A stretch of 64,000 bases of DNA from Isoetes taiwanensis (GCA_021234155.1 JAJEKV010000156.1:836230-900229); one strand, 5' to 3'; counted from the stretch's first letter, positions 46,401-63,000 are shown. Numbers and translations are program-made. Notes: generated from the letters alone by a model not told the origin.

Positions 46401-49400
46401 GTTGTTTTGCAAAAAAACAATGCTAAAAAACCGCATGTGGTTCTTAATAAAACTTGAAAATCCACATGTTGTTTTTAATCAAGAGTTTTGTAAAAAAAAC
46501 GCCAAAACCATGTATCAATTTTGTCCGATTGTTGCTTTAGAGTATTGTTTCTCATAAAGAAGAATCTTGATATATAGATGTGGTTTATAAAAATAAATGG
46601 TTCCATGTGTTATTTTTCTCAATAAGAGACATGGCAAATTCTAAATGACTTTCATTCACATTTAGTTCTAGACTTCTTTTCTTTCGAAGTCTTGAAATGC
46701 TTCATATTATGTTTGGTTCTAAATTTAATTCTTTCAGTTTAGAATTGCAAATAGCCTTACACAACCATTGGAAAACATATTCTTATTGACCTTTATCTCA
46801 TAAATAGAACAAACATTGGAAAACCTATTCTTATTTAACTTAATTTCCCAAAATTCCAGTTACTATTCACATACAAAACAATACAAAACAGAGATTGTAA
46901 AAAACTGCTTTCAACAATAGAACAGGAACTTGGGAAGGGGTTTCTTTTGCAACAAATTTGCCTTGTTGCCATCGAAATTTAGCAAGAAGCACATTGCTTT
47001 GAATCCGTCAAAGACCTTTGATTCTGTGGCTGAGAAAAATTGGATTGTCTTTCTCTTCCTTTACGCCTGATATTCTCAGTAATTGCATACATCAAAATCT
47101 CAGTAATTCCCACATCAAAATCCTTAGTTCTTCATTGTAAGCCATTCGAATACCCCTAAAATCAAGGCCACAGACCTTAACATGATGATTTCAGCTCTTC
47201 CGAATCCCCAGCTGACGAAATAAATCCCGGCAGCAACGGGCTTTGAGAAATATCCTCAACATAGTCGCGGCAACCGCCATGGCGGAGTTGGCTTGTTGCA
47301 ATAAATTCAGAAAATATCATTGGAGGAAAAAGCCATGGAAGGGCGAGACTATTAGCGAGACTATTATGCTAAAAGAATGCTTCGCATCTCCTATCCGCAC
47401 TTGCTTTGGTGCGGGGAAAAAATGTGGAGGAAAAAAAAAAGGCAAAGCTTTTGAAGGTGTAGGAGCTCCACCATGGCGGAAAAGAATAAAGTACCAAAGC
47501 GGGTTATGTTTGCTGGAACGGATTGAAAGTTCCAGGAAGCACAAAAGTGGCGGAATCAAGAAGAACAGAGAGAAAGAAAAATACGTAACATTAAAATTTG
47601 GGTATCCCATTCCGAGCCCTGAATCGCAAAGGCGAGCCGCCCACGAAGCATTCTTGACCAAGCCGACCTGCATAGACCTGTTTTCTTCGGCTGCTGCTCC
47701 CCGATTTGATCCATGGATGGCTCCGGTGGCCAAGCTGCTGGCTATGGCGATAATCAAAGTCGCCCAAGCATTCTACCATGCAAGGCAAGGCACACCGCCC
47801 AACCAATCAATCGTGAGGAGGCCTAGATCGAAATCTAGGCCGTCTAAATCATTTAATCTGAGCCATTCATCTTAGCGGGAAGAAACACATAGTTAAGACA
47901 ATAATGAAGATTTAATTTGAGCCATTCAAATTAGCGAGAAGAAACACATAGTTAGGACACGTGGATTTCGATCTGCCGTCCATCTCGGCCATCCAGATTA
48001 TCTATGGTAGCGCAGATTAAAAATAGATTGGATCCATTGGCTCGTTGCACCCATTGGGCTATACTATGTCGAACGTGTCTATCTATCATTCTAATTTGAC
48101 ATCAGACCTTATATCTAAGTGTTAATTGTTTTTGTTTTTCATTGGCTTACCATTGAAAGAGGAATAAAATACATATTAAAATCATTGAAACACAACAAAA
48201 TACACAAAATTTGCCATACATTTCAATGCGTGTTGCACAGGCAAACACCAAAATTCGCAAATATAGGGAGAAGCATCATCGAAATCCTCTGCCTTGGGCC
48301 CTCGCTTCACAAAGCTTCCATGGCTAGTACTGATATATCTGAAGGCTGGCCTAGGCACCACTTGAATAACGAGGGCCACTCTTACATGTCTTATCATTAA
48401 TTGGCTTATATGTCTCATTAATTTAAAGGTATTGTGCATCAACAATGTGGAAATGATGGACAAAAGGACTAGACCATTGAAAATTTCAAGCATGGTGGCC
48501 TGCAAGGGACACACTTATTCAAAAATCAAAGTTAGTTTCTAGGCATAGTTTAATGGATTACCATTATATGCAACAAGGATATAGACAATACCCATGGATA
48601 TCAAGTTAGAACCATAATTTCTCCACACTATGCTAGACATTGACGCCACTTAGATTATAAGGGTAAATTAAGAATTTCGTTTCCTCACAATTAGACAAAT
48701 GTTCAAATCAAGTTGGGATCCTCGTGCATTACAGTTCAATTCTGATGAAACAACGTTTGGGAGACAAATTTCCTTAAAAAACAAGGGTGTTAGAAGAAGA
48801 TTCTTGCATGGCCAAGTTTCCCATAATAGAGTGAATAGTCCAAATATTTTATGGTATTCAAACCATTAAGGATGTGGTGTTTTAGCATGAACAAGGCGAT
48901 TAGGATTTAGATTTAATTATAATTGAACTTTTACGCACTTGTACAGAAATACTTTCTATCGGATCCTTATATACAAATTTTCCTATCTAGTGAACAAAAA
49001 TAGCAGTACCGTTCTTAAAAGGAAAAAAAAAACACTTTTACAATGCAATACTCGGATCACAATCTCAGTTGCTCATCTTGGCCATTGGATGCGGTATAAC
49101 TATATCATGCATGTTTTTCTAAATTTTGTCATTTTTAAATTTTGCCATGTCTCATGTTGAGTCTATGTGGCATGTTTGAGCCACATGTCCAGTTGAGCCA
49201 TGTGCCATGTTTGAGCCAGGGGCATGTTTGAGCCCTCAATGGACTCCAGCTAGACCCTCTATAGTACAACACAACTTTTGCATAGTCCAATGCCACGTCT
49301 TGCTTGCCACTATTACTTATCTCACTCATAAAATCCCCCTTCCCCCTTTTAATTGGCCTAGTCATTTTCTATCTAAAGTGCATAAAATGCTTAGTCATCA

Positions 49401-52400
49401 TGTCACATGCCCACCATCCAAAGAAATGCCATGTCACCATGGAGAAATGTGTTTTTTCTATAAATTGAAAAGTTGTGTAGGCAAATTCTTTATTTTCCAC
49501 CCCTTTATATTTTGCCACCTCACCACTCATCTTTGCCACCTCACCATACTCATGCCATGTCATCTCCCATAATTTTTGCAAATAGTCACCTTCTCAAAAA
49601 GAAAGAATTTTGCTTGCTTTTTTCATGCCACCTCATCATTCTAGTGCCATATCATTGCCATGTCACATTATGTGCCACTATTCCACTCTACATTGCCACT
49701 CTGCTCCAACGAAGCAGATTTCGACCACAACATGCAGGCATGTTTGAGCCTAGAGGCATGTTAGAGCCACGTGTCATGTTTGACGCTAGGTGGCATGTTT
49801 AAGCCTATGTGGCATATTTGAGCCTAGGGCATGTTTGACCCAAGGGGCAATGCTTGAGCCTAGGTGGCATGTTTGAGCCTATGTGGCATTTGCGCCAAGG
49901 TATTTGAGGCTATGTGGCATGTTTGAGCCTAGGACATGTTTGACCCTAGGGGCTGCTTGAGCCTAGGTGGCATGTTTGAGTCGAGTATGTGGTACATTTG
50001 AGTCTATATGGCATGCATGCGCCAATCTAGCATGTTTGAGCCTAAGGGCATGCTTGAGCCTAGGGGCACAACATTTCAACCATAAGAAAACATACAAACT
50101 TGTATCTCATTCTTTCAAAAATAAATCATTTGAAAGGGTTTTTTATGACCCTAGTGGCATGTTTGAGCCATGTGTTCTGGTTCGAGCCTAGTGGCATGGT
50201 TGATACTATGTGGCCAATTTATAGTTTCGGAGTGCGGGAGTTGCACATCCATTGCCAGGGCCATAGGGAGAGGGCATTTGGGACAAAATGCTTCTGGAAG
50301 GTTTTAAGGGTCCATCTTCTGGCTTCAACACCATCCCTCTACGTGATGACACTGTGCAAGATCTTGGTTGAATGAAACTAGGATATCGCCTCCAAAACAT
50401 AAACCCTTCAATAACCTAGTAACACAACACCGCAGGGTTTACATTTTGAAGGCCAAAACATGCTAGTTTTCATGGATAACTTCGATTTTTTCATCTCTAA
50501 ATATGCATGCAGAGCCATGACAACTGAAGAAACGAGGTCCAAATTTATCGGCCATACAGAATAATCCCAAACAATGTCTTGATACTGCAAAAGCGACTCT
50601 TGACTTTTGATTGCCACTTCGAGAGGAGGATAGATCCAAACTCTGTTGTGTCAGTTCGGTTGCTTTGCGTCTTCAACTGTGACTTCTCAGCAACGTCCCA
50701 AGTGCAAATGACCAAAACGCGGCCTCCAAAACGTAAACCCTTCAAGAACCTTGGCATGTTTGAGCCACCTTGGCATGTTTAAGCCTAGATGTTATGTTGG
50801 AGCCCACGGCATGTTTGAGCCACCTTGGCATGTTGGAGCCTAGGTGGCATGTTGGAGCGCGTGGAATGTTTGAGCCACCTTGGCATGTTTGAGCCTAGGT
50901 GACATGTTGGAGGCTAGGTGGCATGTTTGAGCCACCTTGACATGTTGGAGCCTAGGTGGTATGTTGGAGCCCACATGGCATATTTGAGCCACCTTGGCAT
51001 GTTGGATCCTAGGTGGCATGTTGGATCCTAGGTGGCATGTTGGATCCTCAAGGTGGCATGTTTGGGGCCACCTTGGCATGTTTGAGCCACCTTAGCATGC
51101 TGGAGCCTAGGTGGCATGTTGGAGCCACCTTGGCATGTTGGAGCCCACGTGGCATGTTTGAGCCACCTTGGAATGTTTGAGCCTAGGTGGCATGTTGGAG
51201 CCTAGGTGGAATGTTGGAGCCCACGTGGCATGTTTGAGCCACCATGACATGTTGGAGCCTAGGTGGCATGTAGGAGCCTGCGTGGCATTTTTGAGCCACC
51301 TTAGCATGTTGGACCTCGGCGGCATATTTGAGCCTAGGTGGCATGTTGGAGCCTAGGTGGCATGTTTGAGCCACCTTGGCATAGGTGGCATGTTGGACCC
51401 AAGATGGCATGTTTGAGCCACCTTGGCATGTTTGAGCCTTGGTGGCATGTTGGTGCCTAGGCAGCATGCTTGAGCCAGCTTAGCAGGTTGGAGCCCACAT
51501 GGCATGTTTGAGCCACCCTGACATGTTGGAGCCTAGGTGGCATGAAGCCCACGTGGCATGTTTGAGCCACCTTGGCATGTTTGAGCCTAGGTGTCATGTT
51601 GGAGCCTAGGTGGCATGTTTGAGGCACGTTGGAGCCTAGCTGGCATGTTGGAGCCTACGTGGCATGTTGGAGCCTATAGGTGGCATATAGGAGCCCGCGC
51701 ATGGCATATTTGAGCCACCTTGACATGTTTGAGCCTAGGTGGCATGTTGGTGCCTAGGTGGCATGCTTGAGCCACCTTGGCATGTTGGCACCTAAGTGGC
51801 ATGTTGGAGCCCACGTGGCATGTTTGAGCCACGCGTTGGATCTAACCGTTGAAGTTATTTTTCAATTAATGTAAAACAATACGCTACATTCCCAAAGTTG
51901 AGCACACAAACAATATTCCAGGTGGTGGTGCTTTGCTTAAAAATTAGCCTCAAAAAAACTATACTTAAGAAATAGCTGCGTAAAAACTACGCCACTTCAG
52001 AGAACCACACTTCTGTAAAAAAAACGACCACTTAAAAAACTACACCTACTTAAAACCACACCTCAAAACCATACTTTAAAAAAAAACTTCACGAAAAACT
52101 ATACCTAGTTATATAAACCACACAAAAAAAAAAAAAAATCATACTTCCTTAAAAAAAAAAAATCTTAAAAAACTACACCTAGTTATAAACTACACCACTT
52201 CAGAAAACCATACTTCATTAAAAAACAGCCACTTAAAAACTACACCCGCTTATATACCACACTTCAAAAACCATACTTCTTTAAAAATAGCTATTTAAAA
52301 AACTACACCCACTTATAAACGACACCTCAAAAACAACAACCCTCGATTAAAAAAAATTATACCACTTCAGAAAAAACCATACTTCCTAAAAACAACCACT

Positions 52401-55400
52401 TAAAACTACACCTCCTTATAAACCACACTTCAAAAACTATACTTCCATAAAAACGACTCTTAAAAACTACACCTAGCTATAAACTACACCTCAAAAAACA
52501 ACACCTTCTTAAAAACAACACCCCCTCAAAAAAATAAGCAACACTTCTTTTAGAAAAATGACACCTCAAAAAAAGACCACACCTTAAAAAAAAAAAAACT
52601 ATAGCTCCATAAAAAAAACTACACCGCCTCCTTAATAAACCACACCTCCACATAACCACATGTAGATTTTTTGGAACAACGACATGTGGTCTTTTTGTTA
52701 CTGTTGTTTTTAGGTGTGGACCCAGAATTGGGGTGGTTGTGTATGCCACTCATACATATGTTTAGCCCAAAGGGCTAACAGTCAGCCTTGCCATTACCAA
52801 ACCTGATAAGCATAGTCTACGGCTATCGTCTTAGGCACATTGGTGCAGCATGTTTACATATCCTCATCCATCAAGGTTGACTGAAATCTCCACTGTTCTC
52901 TGATCCTTGCAATGTATGCCTTCAAAACAAGACCACTCGAAGTTCTTTTCCGCGATCTGATTCCCATGCTGATAGAAAATTGCAACTCTTGCACACAAAT
53001 TTTGTTGGCCCCATCAAACCCAAGACCTTTAATGGAGCTCAGTATGTACTAACAATTCTAGATGATTTCAGCAGAAAAGTCTTCATTTCTCTTCTCAAAT
53101 CAAAAGCGGAGACCTGCAGTACAATAATTAGTCTTTCAAAAGAGATGGAGAGACAATATAGTCACAAAATTGCAGTCATTAGAAGTGATGGTGGAGGAAA
53201 ATTTTGTTCACCGATTTGTGTCGTTAAACGACGTTTACATCGTTTAACGAGGTTGTCGTCGTTCATAGACGTTATGACGTCGTTTATCAATGTGAAGACG
53301 TCGTTCAAGGTCGACGATCCCTTGTAGTGCCTGCTGCATTAGTACTGCTCCTAACGCTTGGCCACAAGGGTCAGTATAAATCTTAAATGTCTGATTCAAA
53401 TCTGGCACTTTTAGCACAGGACTGCTCACTAGCAAGTCCTTAATGCGCCGAAATGCCTCTTGCTGCTCTCTCCTCCACACAAAATCGTGATCTTTTTTCA
53501 AAAGATCAGTGAGAGGAGCAACAACTTTAGAAAATTTGGGTACAAATTTACGGTAGTACGTGGCTAACCCCAGAAAACTGCGTAACTGCGAAACGTTTTC
53601 CAGTGGGAGTCATTGTTGTACCACTTGTACCTTGGCAGGATCTGGGGAGACGATGTCACCAGACAGGATATGTCCCAAATAAGTGATTCATTGCTTAAAG
53701 AAATCGCATTTGGAAATCTTTGCATAGAGTTTGTGTTCCCGCAAAGTTCGAAGAACGTGTTCCAAATGAGCGAAATGTTCTTCAACAGTTTGCGAATAGA
53801 TGAGAATATCATCTAAAAAGACTTCGACAAACTTGTCCAAATGCTCGGAGAATACTTGATCATTAATCGCATAAATGTTGAGGGCGCATTTGTAAGCCCA
53901 AAGGGCATAACCAGGAACTCATAATGTCCTTGATGAGTTCTGAATGCAGTTTTAGGTTCGTCCCCTTCCCGAATCCTAATCTAATGATATCCACTGCGGA
54001 GATCGATCTTGGTAAACCATTTGGCACCCCCAAGATGATCCAGAATATCATCGACCCGGGGTAAAGGATATCTATCCTTTACAGTTGCCTTGTTAAGTAC
54101 CCGGTAATCTATGCACATCCGCATAGTACCGTCCTTTTTCTTAACAAGCAAAACGGGACTCGTAAAAGGTGATTTACTTGGTCGTACATAACATTTGCTT
54201 AACAATTCTCTGACTTGCTTTTTAACCTCTTCAAGTTCGAGAGGACTTAGTCGGTAGGGAGCACGTGCCATGGGCTTGTCCCCAGGTTCAAGCTCAATTT
54301 CGTGCTCGACACCCCGCGAGGGTGGTGGTCCCTTAGGCAACTCTTCTGGAAAATTATCCTTAAAGGTATGCAAAAGATCTTTTAATCTTTGGTCTACCTC
54401 AGAGTTTACTCCAGTGTTAACCACCAATGAGTTACACGATTTGACAATCAAATCATCTTTTCTCAAGTACATCAAAGAAAAAACATTTGTATTAACTTTG
54501 AAACTTTCTTAGCCTGAGTGGCTGACATGAGCTTACTAGGCTCTACATGCGATAAACCTTACGGTAAATTGAAAACTAAGGTGTGTGTTGGCCAGAGAGT
54601 CTGTGGCTCAACTTGCTATAACCATTTCATGCTTAGAATGATATCATATCACTTTAACTGAGCGATGTCTAGATCTATGGACATAGATGTTACAACCCGG
54701 GACTCTTTGTCCAACAACTCCAAACAAACACCCCGTGCTTGCTCATTGTGACACTGAGTTTGTGGCCCAACCTCAGACTCGATCACGTACGGAGCCACCT
54801 CGTTCAATTCCAGCCCTAGATCATGTGCTAGATCTGAAAAAATAAAGTTATGAATGCTTCCAGAATCAACCAAAACAACCACGTTTCTACCTAACAATCT
54901 GATAACTTTATCCGCATAAGAGCGTGGAGTAGGGCTTACCATCTCTTCGAGCGATAACTGATAACGCCTTTACCTCCGGCTTATCATTTACCTTTGTAGT
55001 GCTGGCCAAAACTTTCTTGCGAGGCTTTGTACATTCTCGGGCAAAGTGTCCGACCACCCCACAACGATAACACTCCTTAGGCTTATCCGTTTTTGGCGTC
55101 ACCTTCCTTAGCAGATCCCTGGGAGTTTCCCCCGGCCCTCTTTGCCTTCCAATTAGCAAAGTTCTGAGCCTTCTTGGATTCTTCTCTACCCACCAGTTTC
55201 CTGGCCATCTCCACATCCAACTCAAAGTCAGCAGGTTCTGCCTGCAGCAAATGCACTATTTATAAAATGATCCACGCGCATCCCTGCAGTAATCTCGGGT
55301 AAATGCGAAAAGAGCTCCCTCAGCTCCGTCACATAATCCCACAGAGACCCTGTCTGAGTGGGGGTCTTTCAGCTGTATGAGCGCATGACGCCGGTCATAA

Positions 55401-58400
55401 TGAGGTGCATACTTCGGTCAGAATAAAATGACAAAATTCCTTTCAAGTACGCAGCTTCTGACCCTTCTCGGTGTGAATATCCCACTATGCAGCCGCCGGT
55501 CCCTTCAACTTCAGGGTGGCATACATAAGTCGGGCATTCTCGCTCTTCTTCGTGGCTGCAAAATATAACCTCATTTGATTGAACCATCGCATAGCCTGCT
55601 CAGGTGTTACATCCTTGCCATAGAAATCTGGCATTTTTATGCGCCCTAGCTCTTCAGAAAGTTCTCCCAGGGACTCTTCTGGCTGAGCAATACCTTCTAT
55701 GACTTTCTGAGCTGCTGGTACCTCAGCCCCTTGTTTACTCTCGATGGTGCACTAGGTTCCGGTCGTGCAACCTCATGAGGAATACTACGATTTGCCCCTG
55801 GAGCAGTGGGAGCTACCCCAGCCACCTATAGGAACTTCTCTACTACACTACTCAAGCGAAGTTTTCGGGCCTTCCCTTCAGCAGCCCACTTCTGTAGGTT
55901 TTTCTGTATCAACCCAGGGTGTTCCGGAGCCTGGCTTATTCAGCCTTTATTTTGTTCAATTCCCCAGTTAGACGGTTGATATCACCTACATTTACGTCGG
56001 GTAAGTTCACGCCTACCGGACGCCGCTCAGTACTTGCTCTCGGAGCGTTCCCAGCATCTACATCATCAGCATTAGCTGCACTTTCAGCATTAACATGATT
56101 GGCACCTTCAGGAATAGCTGCTTCAGGAGCAGCTTTTGGAGGTGCTCCCCCATCCAGCTCGAACTCGGGCAATTCATCGTCTAAATGAATGTCCTCGAGG
56201 GCGGGTATTATGCCCTCTTCAGGCGGATGCACTTCAGGCAATCCATCAATAGGTCCAGGTGGCATATTAGGCACAGGTTCAGCCATTGAGCTCTGATACC
56301 ACTGTTACAGCACAAAAATTTTCAGTGAACAATCTCTGCTTGCGTGTGCGACGCCGATCAGTACCGCCCATACCTTTGATCGCAGATCCCCCACCTGACT
56401 GCAACGGCTTGCTGCTTATGCAGAGCTGGCACAGCAGACCGGTTCCTTCCAAGGAATCCTCCCTAAATGGTATCCACCGGCTTCCAAGTCCAATCCGTCC
56501 CTGGGCAGCAACAATCTGCCTTGGGCTCTAACCACAGCCTCAGGCTGCAAATCCGACCCTATGGGTCCAGCCTTGATCTGTCTCCTGGCAGCAACAATCT
56601 GCCTTGGGGCCACACCTACAGTCTCGGAATCCAAATTTGAGCTCCAGGCCCAGCTCTTGAATCAATTCGCCAAGTCTTATAGCAGAAATCGGGCTTCAAT
56701 ACTTCTGATCCAGATTCGTGCCCTCAATCAATACTTCCTCCCAGCCTTATAATACAAGCTGTGGAGTTAACTATCAGTCCCATATACCTAAAATCGGCTA
56801 GATTAGGCCTTTATTTGATCCAAATCCGTTCTCTACAGCTAAACTTAGAGATCTAGCAGCCGGATCCCCTCCACGATTTCGTCCCTCTGATATGTATCAG
56901 GTTTAAGAAACCCATCCAACAATTTGATGCCATGTGTCCATCTTTCATGTTAATAACATTGGCCCCTAGTGCCTATGCCACTTACATTAACATTAATATA
57001 CTAACGTTAACCATGCAACCATAAAGGTCTACTGCCTCGGCAAACCCTGCTAGCTCTTACCGCGCTAATATTTAGTAATATTAGCGCCCCGCCTAGCAAC
57101 CCATTACCCGTTGCTTAGCCATTATTACCATCTACCCCGCATCCCGTCATCGTAGACAGGTTACAGTCAACACGACCCATTAAATCACAACTGCCCGGCA
57201 ATCACGACCAACAGTACCCCCGTGCTCATGGACGTCCGTCAAGGGCCCGATTCCGGCTATGCCCTTGGGAGCACCTGTAACACTGAACGCGATCAAGCTG
57301 ATACATATGCACCTCAATTCTAGAAATGCATTGCTTTTTTGTACCCAATTGCTTTTCGGCAATGTGGATGCCGAAGACATCTATTTTGCCAAAGATATAA
57401 GCTTAACTATACTGCCTTAAACATTTACCTGGTCCAAGGCTGTTCAGATGTCTGATTTTGCGTTGCCTGTGAGCGACTTGCTGCTAGACTTATGTACCGG
57501 CTAAAAGCTTGTCTAGCAAAGTTTGCTACATGTGTTCCTGCCCTTGCCTCCTTTTTAAAGGTCGAGTTGTCAACCTTACTTCAGTGAAATTGGAATAGGA
57601 TCTGTAAGGGGCCGTAGGAGACCGCTCGAACATTCGATTCTTAAATGTGCTTGTGGGGCATTCCTCAGACAACGGCATAAATGGGTAGAAGTAACTATTC
57701 ATAAGTGTCTAGGTCGTTTTGTCCAGTTGGTTAAGAATATGTCAGTTAGAAATGTTATATTTGGTATCAAAGCAGTCGAGTTTGAGTCTCCATGGGTGCC
57801 TATATGCACGGGTAATTTGCACAGCCTTGGTAACCATAGTGTCATTGGTATACATAGTTAAATCATAGTCTTGGATGCTCGAGGACGAGCATAGTCTTAA
57901 CGAGAGAGAAGGGGCCCATGGGAGACTGCTCGAGCCAATGAACCTGCACTTGATGCTTTTTGTCCTCTAGTTTTGTAGTAAGGCTTTAACAGGTTTTCTC
58001 ATCCTCCTTCTTTTGTATGTTGATGACATGTTACTCATTACTTATTGATGTCATGAGCTCTCAACTCATGACATAGTTTATGGGCGAGGCATGCTTCTTT
58101 CTTAGTCTACACATTCATCGTGATCGCATCTTCTTTTGGATCAAAGAAAATATATCTCAGATATTCTTCACATGGCAGACTCAAATCCGGCAGTTTACCC
58201 CAAGGGAGACACTTTTGCATCTCTTTGATAGTCCAACACACTCTTCTCCACGACCAGAAGTTCTTTATCATTCTTTGATTGGCAGTTTGATGTATTTGAT
58301 GGTTTGTACAAGCCTGACATATGTTAATTCTCGTCTTTCTTCTTAGTCAATTCAATGACAAGTTTCAACACTTCTATTGGTCTCTTGGGAAGCGAGTTCT

Positions 58401-59873
58401 CCGATACCTTCAAGGCACTCAAACCTTTAGTATCACCTATTCAACCCATCCTTTTCCAGATCCTACTCTCATGATTGATGCTAGTTTTGGCAGCAATCAA
58501 TTGGGCAAATCTATTGCTGGCTGCTGCTTATATTATGAAGGTCCAATTGGCTACATATCTACGTGACAAGCTACAATTCCTCGTTCTTCAGCAAAGGTTA
58601 AGCCCTTTTCCATGGTGCACGTGATTTGGTCTCCTATGCTAGAATTCTGGAATTGATTCATCAACATCCAACTCTTCCTATCTTGGTCTCTGTAGATAAC
58701 CAGAGTGCAATGAAGCTGGCAACCTCTCCATCTCATCGACCACGCTCCAACCATATTCATGTCCATTACCACTATGTTCAAGAGCAAATCCATGATGGCT
58801 TTTTTCGATTACATTATCTTCCTACTCAACAAATGCTAGCTGACACTTTCATGAAAGCATTGCCCAAATTGTTTTCTGTCGTCATTGGCATCACTAGTTT
58901 TCGTGTCCACCTTTTTTGGAAGATATAAAGCTGGATACGTCATCCACTAATGACCCCAAGATTCCAGCAGATGACTAACCATTGATACTGAATATCATGA
59001 TAGAAAGTTCTGTCATTACTCATACGGTTGTTACAACCATATCTCATTGTATTTATGCTTAGTCTCATATTCTAAGATTAATCAGTTCTTGTATCATTTT
59101 CAATGTTCTTGGTTTCACAGTTTTCTTTAGAGAAGCTGGGAGTGAAGTTGCAAATTGGGCGAAGTCGTTGACTTGAACAAAAGAACGTGGAATATTTGTC
59201 TAATAAGTGCTACAATTCGTCAGTGGGATATTCGTTTAAGTATATGCCAAGATCCGTATTGTTCCTGCCTTGAATCTCTTTGGGTGGACTAGAAAAAGGA
59301 TTTTAGGTTAGGGCTAGAATAGCAAAACGGGCTAAAAGTATGAATTTGGTGGGCATTTGCAAAGTCAGAGGTTTGAATATTGACGCGGCCGCTTCTCTGA
59401 GCGATTTGACTTTATTTCAGGTGATGTACCGTATCCATTGTACAAACTTTAGTTAGCCTAATTTCATCTGTTGTGCACTAATTTGAAATTTATTGATCTT
59501 TTCCTATCTTACGACTGTTATCGGATTGCTTCTCCTTCCCATTTCCATGCAATAATTTCGCGTACGAGAACTAAGACCACTGGAAACTTAGACTAGAGAA
59601 GGCAAAGTTTTTTCTACTTATTCTTAAAACATAAATTCATTTGGCATTTTTTTCTATGGGCTCATCGAATTTGATACAAGGATCGCTTCAAGTGGGCCTC
59701 AAAGAGCATATGGCCCATCTGCAGATAACGTATTGTTTGCAGTCCCCAAACAAATTCTATGCTGTTAATACGATGCAGGAGCACCCGCATCCCAATATAT
59801 ACGTACATCTTTTGCAGGATTGCACCAGATCAAGAGCTCTTTCAGGAGTCCCACGTTGAGACAAGGATGGATG

Positions 59874-60003
<130 letters not shown>

Positions 60004-63000
60004 AAAATTAAATTAAATTCTAAATGGATTTAAAGTGCTCTAATAGTACCTAAATGAAATTAAGTTCTAAAATGGATTTAAATGTGTAGTTGACAGTTGA
60101 TGCGAACCAACATTTAAAGGTGTTATATTGTTGTTGACATCAACATTTAGAGTAATTATGCAGTCATGAGATGTAGCAAAAGAGTGGTTTTCAAAGACCA
60201 TAGTAATATCGTTGTAGCTAGTGATATACAAAATACCCAAGGAGGATTAGTGATGGTTTTTAAAGACCATAGCAATATCGTTCTAGCTAGTGATATACAA
60301 GTTACCCAAGGAGGATTAGTGATAATCCAACATCCTTTCTTGTTACTTTCTTCTTTGATTAAACCAAACAAGTACATATATATTTTTCGGAGTTCGTGAA
60401 TCATTGGTTTATTGGTTCAGCATCATACTTAAGTATACTTTAAACAAACAGATCTTGTTATTAGGCTTTGAAAATTCCACTCATTTTAGTGAACATGTCT
60501 TTAGGTTGAGTTGCTTTGGAATAATCAAACCGACATACAAAAATCAATGAATACCATCTTTTATAATAGAAACTTTCCTGACTTGTTTTTCTTGGATTGC
60601 ATTCACATTTGGGATGAGATGAAGTTGCTGGAGGCCTTCTTTCTGTAAATCTTCCTCTGAGATGGCTCCTTTAACTAAGTATATGAGTGCTTTCTTGCAA
60701 GATGTTAGTTTCAAAAGTAAAATCTCTTGCAATACGGATAATATTTCATTCAACAAAATGAACTAGGTGAGTGAGGGCTTTGCATTTAAGCCTTTCTAAT
60801 CTTTGTTTTTCGTTTATACTCCTGCTTGCACACAAGTAGAGAACCTCCTCCTATGGCTTTTACTTCTCCTATACATACAAGCAATGAGTGATATTCGCCA
60901 GCATTAGAAGTCAAAGTGGAATGTATTCTACCAATCTTAACCATAGTTTTGAAATTTGCATCTTTGAGGATAGCTCCTACTACTGCCATCACACGAAAAA
61001 TATCCTCTTATTTGTTTAATATCAGCCAACGGAGCTTCATATATCAATGGCATATCTCCTCTTTAATATTAGTTTGTGTGCCAAGGTTATAGAATTCAGA
61101 CCTTCTGTATTAGTTAGTGCTAGTAATGGTAGTTGGTAAGGTTGTATTAATAGGACTTTGGTTTTGTGCAGATATCAATACAAAATCCAAACTAGATATT
61201 CGCATTTGTAGACACATGTACTTGATTGGTCCAGCAATGCTCATGCATTAATAGACATCGATGCATGCAAGAAATGATAAATTCACCCCATGTTTAATTT
61301 TGTTGTAAAAGTTGTCTTAGATGAGAGTTCATGTGATTGATTACTATTTCTCTTATAATGTCCTTTTTGTGGAAAATTCATTGAATCAAATGATTCATAA
61401 AACAAACAACCACCTCAAAACTTAACGTTTAGGGTTTAGGCATTGGGTATGGGTGAGAAATTATATTGTATATAAAGTTTGACTGTACACTGTACACGAC
61501 TTATTTTCATATGTTCATATATTTTCATTTATTTTCAAATTTGAAATAAATGCTTTTTTGTTGGAATATTACTATTTCCAACTTGCATGATTTAGTATAT
61601 CTATGTCTTAAAAATATTATCTCTAATAATAGTAGAATCTGGCAACTCAATCCTTTAGAATTGTTTCCTAGTTTGAATTCTATAAATTTATTGCGGAAGT
61701 CTTTACTCCATATCTAAAGTCATCCAGTTTTAATAACAAACATTAGGAAAGAAATAACGGTGGCATGTTGGCATGGTTACGCGTCATTGCCGGTTCGATT
61801 CATGAGTTGCATGTTTTATTCTCTCGATGTTAGGATTCATGATAAGCCCTAAAAACCTAAATCATAAACATGTAAACTCTAAACCCTGACCCTAATCTTG
61901 ACCCCAAATGAGAAACCAAGATAAGACATGCCACATCCACCATTATTAGGAGGAGGAAGAATTCGATATTTCTTATTTGTCTGCACAAATTTGTGATAGT
62001 GATGGAAATACAATTTTACAATTATTATCAACATTGTGAGTGTTTGCCAATGATGTTGACCAATAAGTTCAAATGGCAAACGTTCAAGTGTGTGAAAATT
62101 GGTGTGATTCATTGCTTCATTAATGTTAACTTTATCTTAGAGGGGGCATTGAACATAAAGAGGGCGAATCGTTGTATTAAGTTATTCGGAAAACAAAGAG
62201 TGATAAACTTTGGGTTTAACCATTTTTAGTTAGTGTGTAAGATTCAAGCATTTTTAGTGAATTTGTAGTTAATTCTTTATACATTGTTATTTCAAAATAA
62301 AGCCTAGATCTATACCTTGAACTCTTAAATCCTAAACCAACCTTAAGCATTAGTGGTTTTCTATAGCTTGGTCGTTACTTTGACAATAAATATGGCTTGG
62401 TTGTTACGTTGACAATGACCAGCTTACTCAATTGTTAGTTAATTGAGACGTTGGATAGTCGTTACTTAAATCATGACCAACAAACATGGATAGGGATCAG
62501 CTTAGAAACAAACGATGGTCATATTTTTTTTTCTATATTGTTTTCAATTGTTGGTTTCCCAAAAAAATGATATGTGGTTTTAAGAAAAAAAATGTGGTTA
62601 TTCAAAAATAGGTGTTGTTTTTTAGTATTGTTTTACATAAAATCCACATATAGTTTTATAGAAATAAATTTCAGGTGTAGTTATAAAAAAACAAACACGT
62701 CATTTCTTAAAAGTAGTGGTTGTTTCACGTGTTGTTTTTGCAGAAAAAAAAAAAAAAAAAAACCACTCATAGGATTTTAAAATTGACAAAAAGAACGCGT
62801 GTTTTTTATCATTTAAATAAATTGTTATGCTAATTTATTCATGAACCTAGTACAAAATATTGCTTTAATTGTTCTTAAGTTCTCTTTTAAAAAATGCCTT
62901 TCGGGAATCGAACCCAAATAAGTCCATTACAGCTTATTGTATAGGGGAATGGAGGTTGGGACTCCATTCCCCTACAAAATGGAAATAGGGGAGGAAAGAT